Assembly: GCA_964517215.1 (NCBI GenBank)
Contig: CAZFBR010000193.1
Location: forward strand, 1-6,684
Origin: CAZFBR01 sp035353495 [NCBI: uncultured bacterium]
GTDB lineage: Bacteria > DAOPZR01
Reading direction: 5' to 3'
Length of the DNA stretch: 6,684 nt
The position numbers and the translations under genes were made by a program. Positions 5,729 to 6,684 of the stretch are shown here, one piece after another. Each line of letters begins with the position of its first letter. Within the stretch, counting starts at the first letter, position 1. The notes under the pieces were generated by a model. The model was not told where the DNA came from. It was given only the letters and a program-made list of their open reading frames with translations, and ran no database searches.

Positions 5729-6684
5729 AGATGGTGCGCACCCTTGGCCTGGTGCTGGAGACCCGCGCCGATGCGGAGGCGTATGCCGCCGGGCATGCGC
5801 TTGATCTGGAGCGGCTCTACCATTACCGCGAGCCGGAGGAGCTTGCCGCGATCACGCAGGCGCTGACCGCGCTGGGGTATGCGGTTGAACTGCTGGGGAC
5901 CCCGGCGCAGGCGCTGGCCACGCACGACCAGTGGCGCGCGCGCATCGATTTCATCGTCAATCTGTCGGTTGGTTTTGTCTCGCGCTTCCGCCTTGCCCTG
6001 GGGCCCGCGCTCTTTGAACTGACGGGGATCCCGTACTGGGGCGCCGACCCCTGCGGGAAGATGGTCAGCCAGCACAAACCGCTGCAGAAGGCGCTCATGG
6101 ACAAGCTGGGGATCCCGACCCCCGCATGGGCGTATGTCGATACCCCCGCCGCCCTCGATGCCATGCCCGACCTGCGCTGGCCGCGCATCGTCAAGCCCGC
6201 CTACGAGGGTTCGTCCATTGCCGTGCCGGCAGGCGCGAAGGTGAAAAACGAGCATGAACTGCGCGCGCGCGCCATGCTGCTGCTGGAGCAGTATCGGCTG
6301 CCGCTGATCGTCGAGGAATTCATCGCCGGGCGTGAGTTCAAGGCGGGCATGATTGGCGACCGCGGCCAGCGCTGGCAGGGGCTGATCGAAGACGTGCGCG
6401 CCGATGGCAGCCCGCTGGGCGACGCCTTTCTCGCGTACGGCGTGAAGAAGGAGGGCGTGCTTGGCAAGGCAGCCCGTGACGCCAGCGCCCCGGAATATGC
6501 CGCGCTCATGGCGGATTGCCGCCGCCTGTATGAACTGCTCATGCCGCTCGATTACGCGACGTTCGATCTGCGCGTTGATGACGCGGGCCGGCACTACATT
6601 CTCGAAGGCAATGCCGATGCGACCCTGCACCCCGCGCGCACGCTGGCCCAGTGCTGCGCGCGCAACGGGCTCGACTATCGGGGC
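5725..6684 (+). CDS. D-Ala-D-Ala-ligase-like ATP-grasp ligase, 3' end outside window
   Basis: This frame is open to the window end, giving 320 residues of a protein probably 330-350 long. It is an ATP-grasp enzyme of the Ddl superfamily, expected to join a carboxylate to an amine through an acyl-phosphate, using ATP and Mg. Supporting features are the GIPYWGADP and GIPTPAW stretches, KPAYEGSSIAV with K157 and E161-S164 (ATP-binding glycine/serine loop), VEEFIAGREF at 196-205, and metal ligands D281, E294 and N296 (the last two in LEGNADAT, replacing the usual ExNxxPG). Two things differ from true Ddl. The N-terminus lacks the GGxSxExxVS motif that holds the first D-Ala, and the omega loop reads AYGVKKEG, where E. 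coli DdlB has a catalytic Lys-Tyr. Substrates other than D-alanine are therefore plausible. ATG 5725 overlaps the VanW stop (ATGA) with GGAG at 5713-5716; ATG 5731 is an alternative start. The call is ligase superfamily, specificity open. Confidence 0.85.
   Translation, partial: MKMVRTLGLVLETRADAEAYAAGHALDLERLYHYREPEELAAITQALTALGYAVELLGTPAQALATHDQWRARIDFIVNLSVGFVSRFRLALGPALFELTGIPYWGADPCGKMVSQHKPLQKALMDKLGIPTPAWAYVDTPAALDAMPDLRWPRIVKPAYEGSSIAVPAGAKVKNEHELRARAMLLLEQYRLPLIVEEFIAGREFKAGMIGDRGQRWQGLIEDVRADGSPLGDAFLAYGVKKEGVLGKAARDASAPEYAALMADCRRLYELLMPLDYATFDLRVDDAGRHYILEGNADATLHPARTLAQCCARNGLDYRG

Noticed and set aside
5704-6630. 308-codon minus-strand open frame opposite the ligase gene
   Set aside because: The plus strand shows the complete ATP-grasp signature and good operon spacing, so this frame is a shadow.
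4940-6684. Classical vancomycin-resistance cluster
   Set aside because: VanW and a Ddl-like ligase are present, but no VanH, VanX, VanY, VanS or VanR is seen, and the ligase differs from VanA/VanB types. The resemblance does not support calling resistance.

Overview
This is a GC-rich bacterial stretch, roughly 60-65% G+C by eye. It is densely coded, with good Shine-Dalgarno sites and overlapping genes. Two radical S-adenosylmethionine (SAM) enzymes suggest an anaerobic or facultative lifestyle. DUF554 and VanW families are frequent in Firmicutes-type bacteria but not confined to them. The sequence alone does not allow a firm taxonomic call.

Layout. (1) Positions 1-1522, plus strand: the 3' end of a DUF554-type membrane protein overlaps a radical SAM protein that has an N-terminal B12-binding-like domain. 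(2) Positions 1523-1599: a short gap between convergent genes, holding a 9-bp inverted repeat. (3) Positions 1600-3666, minus strand: a 688-residue protein of unknown function, with an N-terminal four-cysteine zinc ribbon followed by a long, mostly helical body. (4) Positions 3667-3777: a compact divergent promoter region with two sigma70-like promoters placed back to back. (5) Positions 3778-6684, plus strand: a tightly overlapping three-gene operon. It encodes a lysine 2,3-aminomutase-like (KamA family) radical SAM protein, a VanW-family protein and a D-Ala-D-Ala-ligase-like ATP-grasp enzyme, which runs off the window.

The most interesting part is this three-gene operon. The KamA-like enzyme keeps its [4Fe-4S] cluster cysteines and the PLP lysine. 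It lacks the residues that lysine 2,3-aminomutase uses to hold lysine. The ligase keeps its ATP and metal residues but lacks the classical first-substrate motif and has a divergent omega loop. VanW proteins are known from vancomycin-resistance clusters. Together these suggest, by inference only, that the aminomutase makes an unusual (beta-) amino acid, that the ligase joins it to another molecule, and that the product relates to the cell envelope or a small peptide. The zinc-ribbon gene diverges from the operon and may or may not share its regulation.
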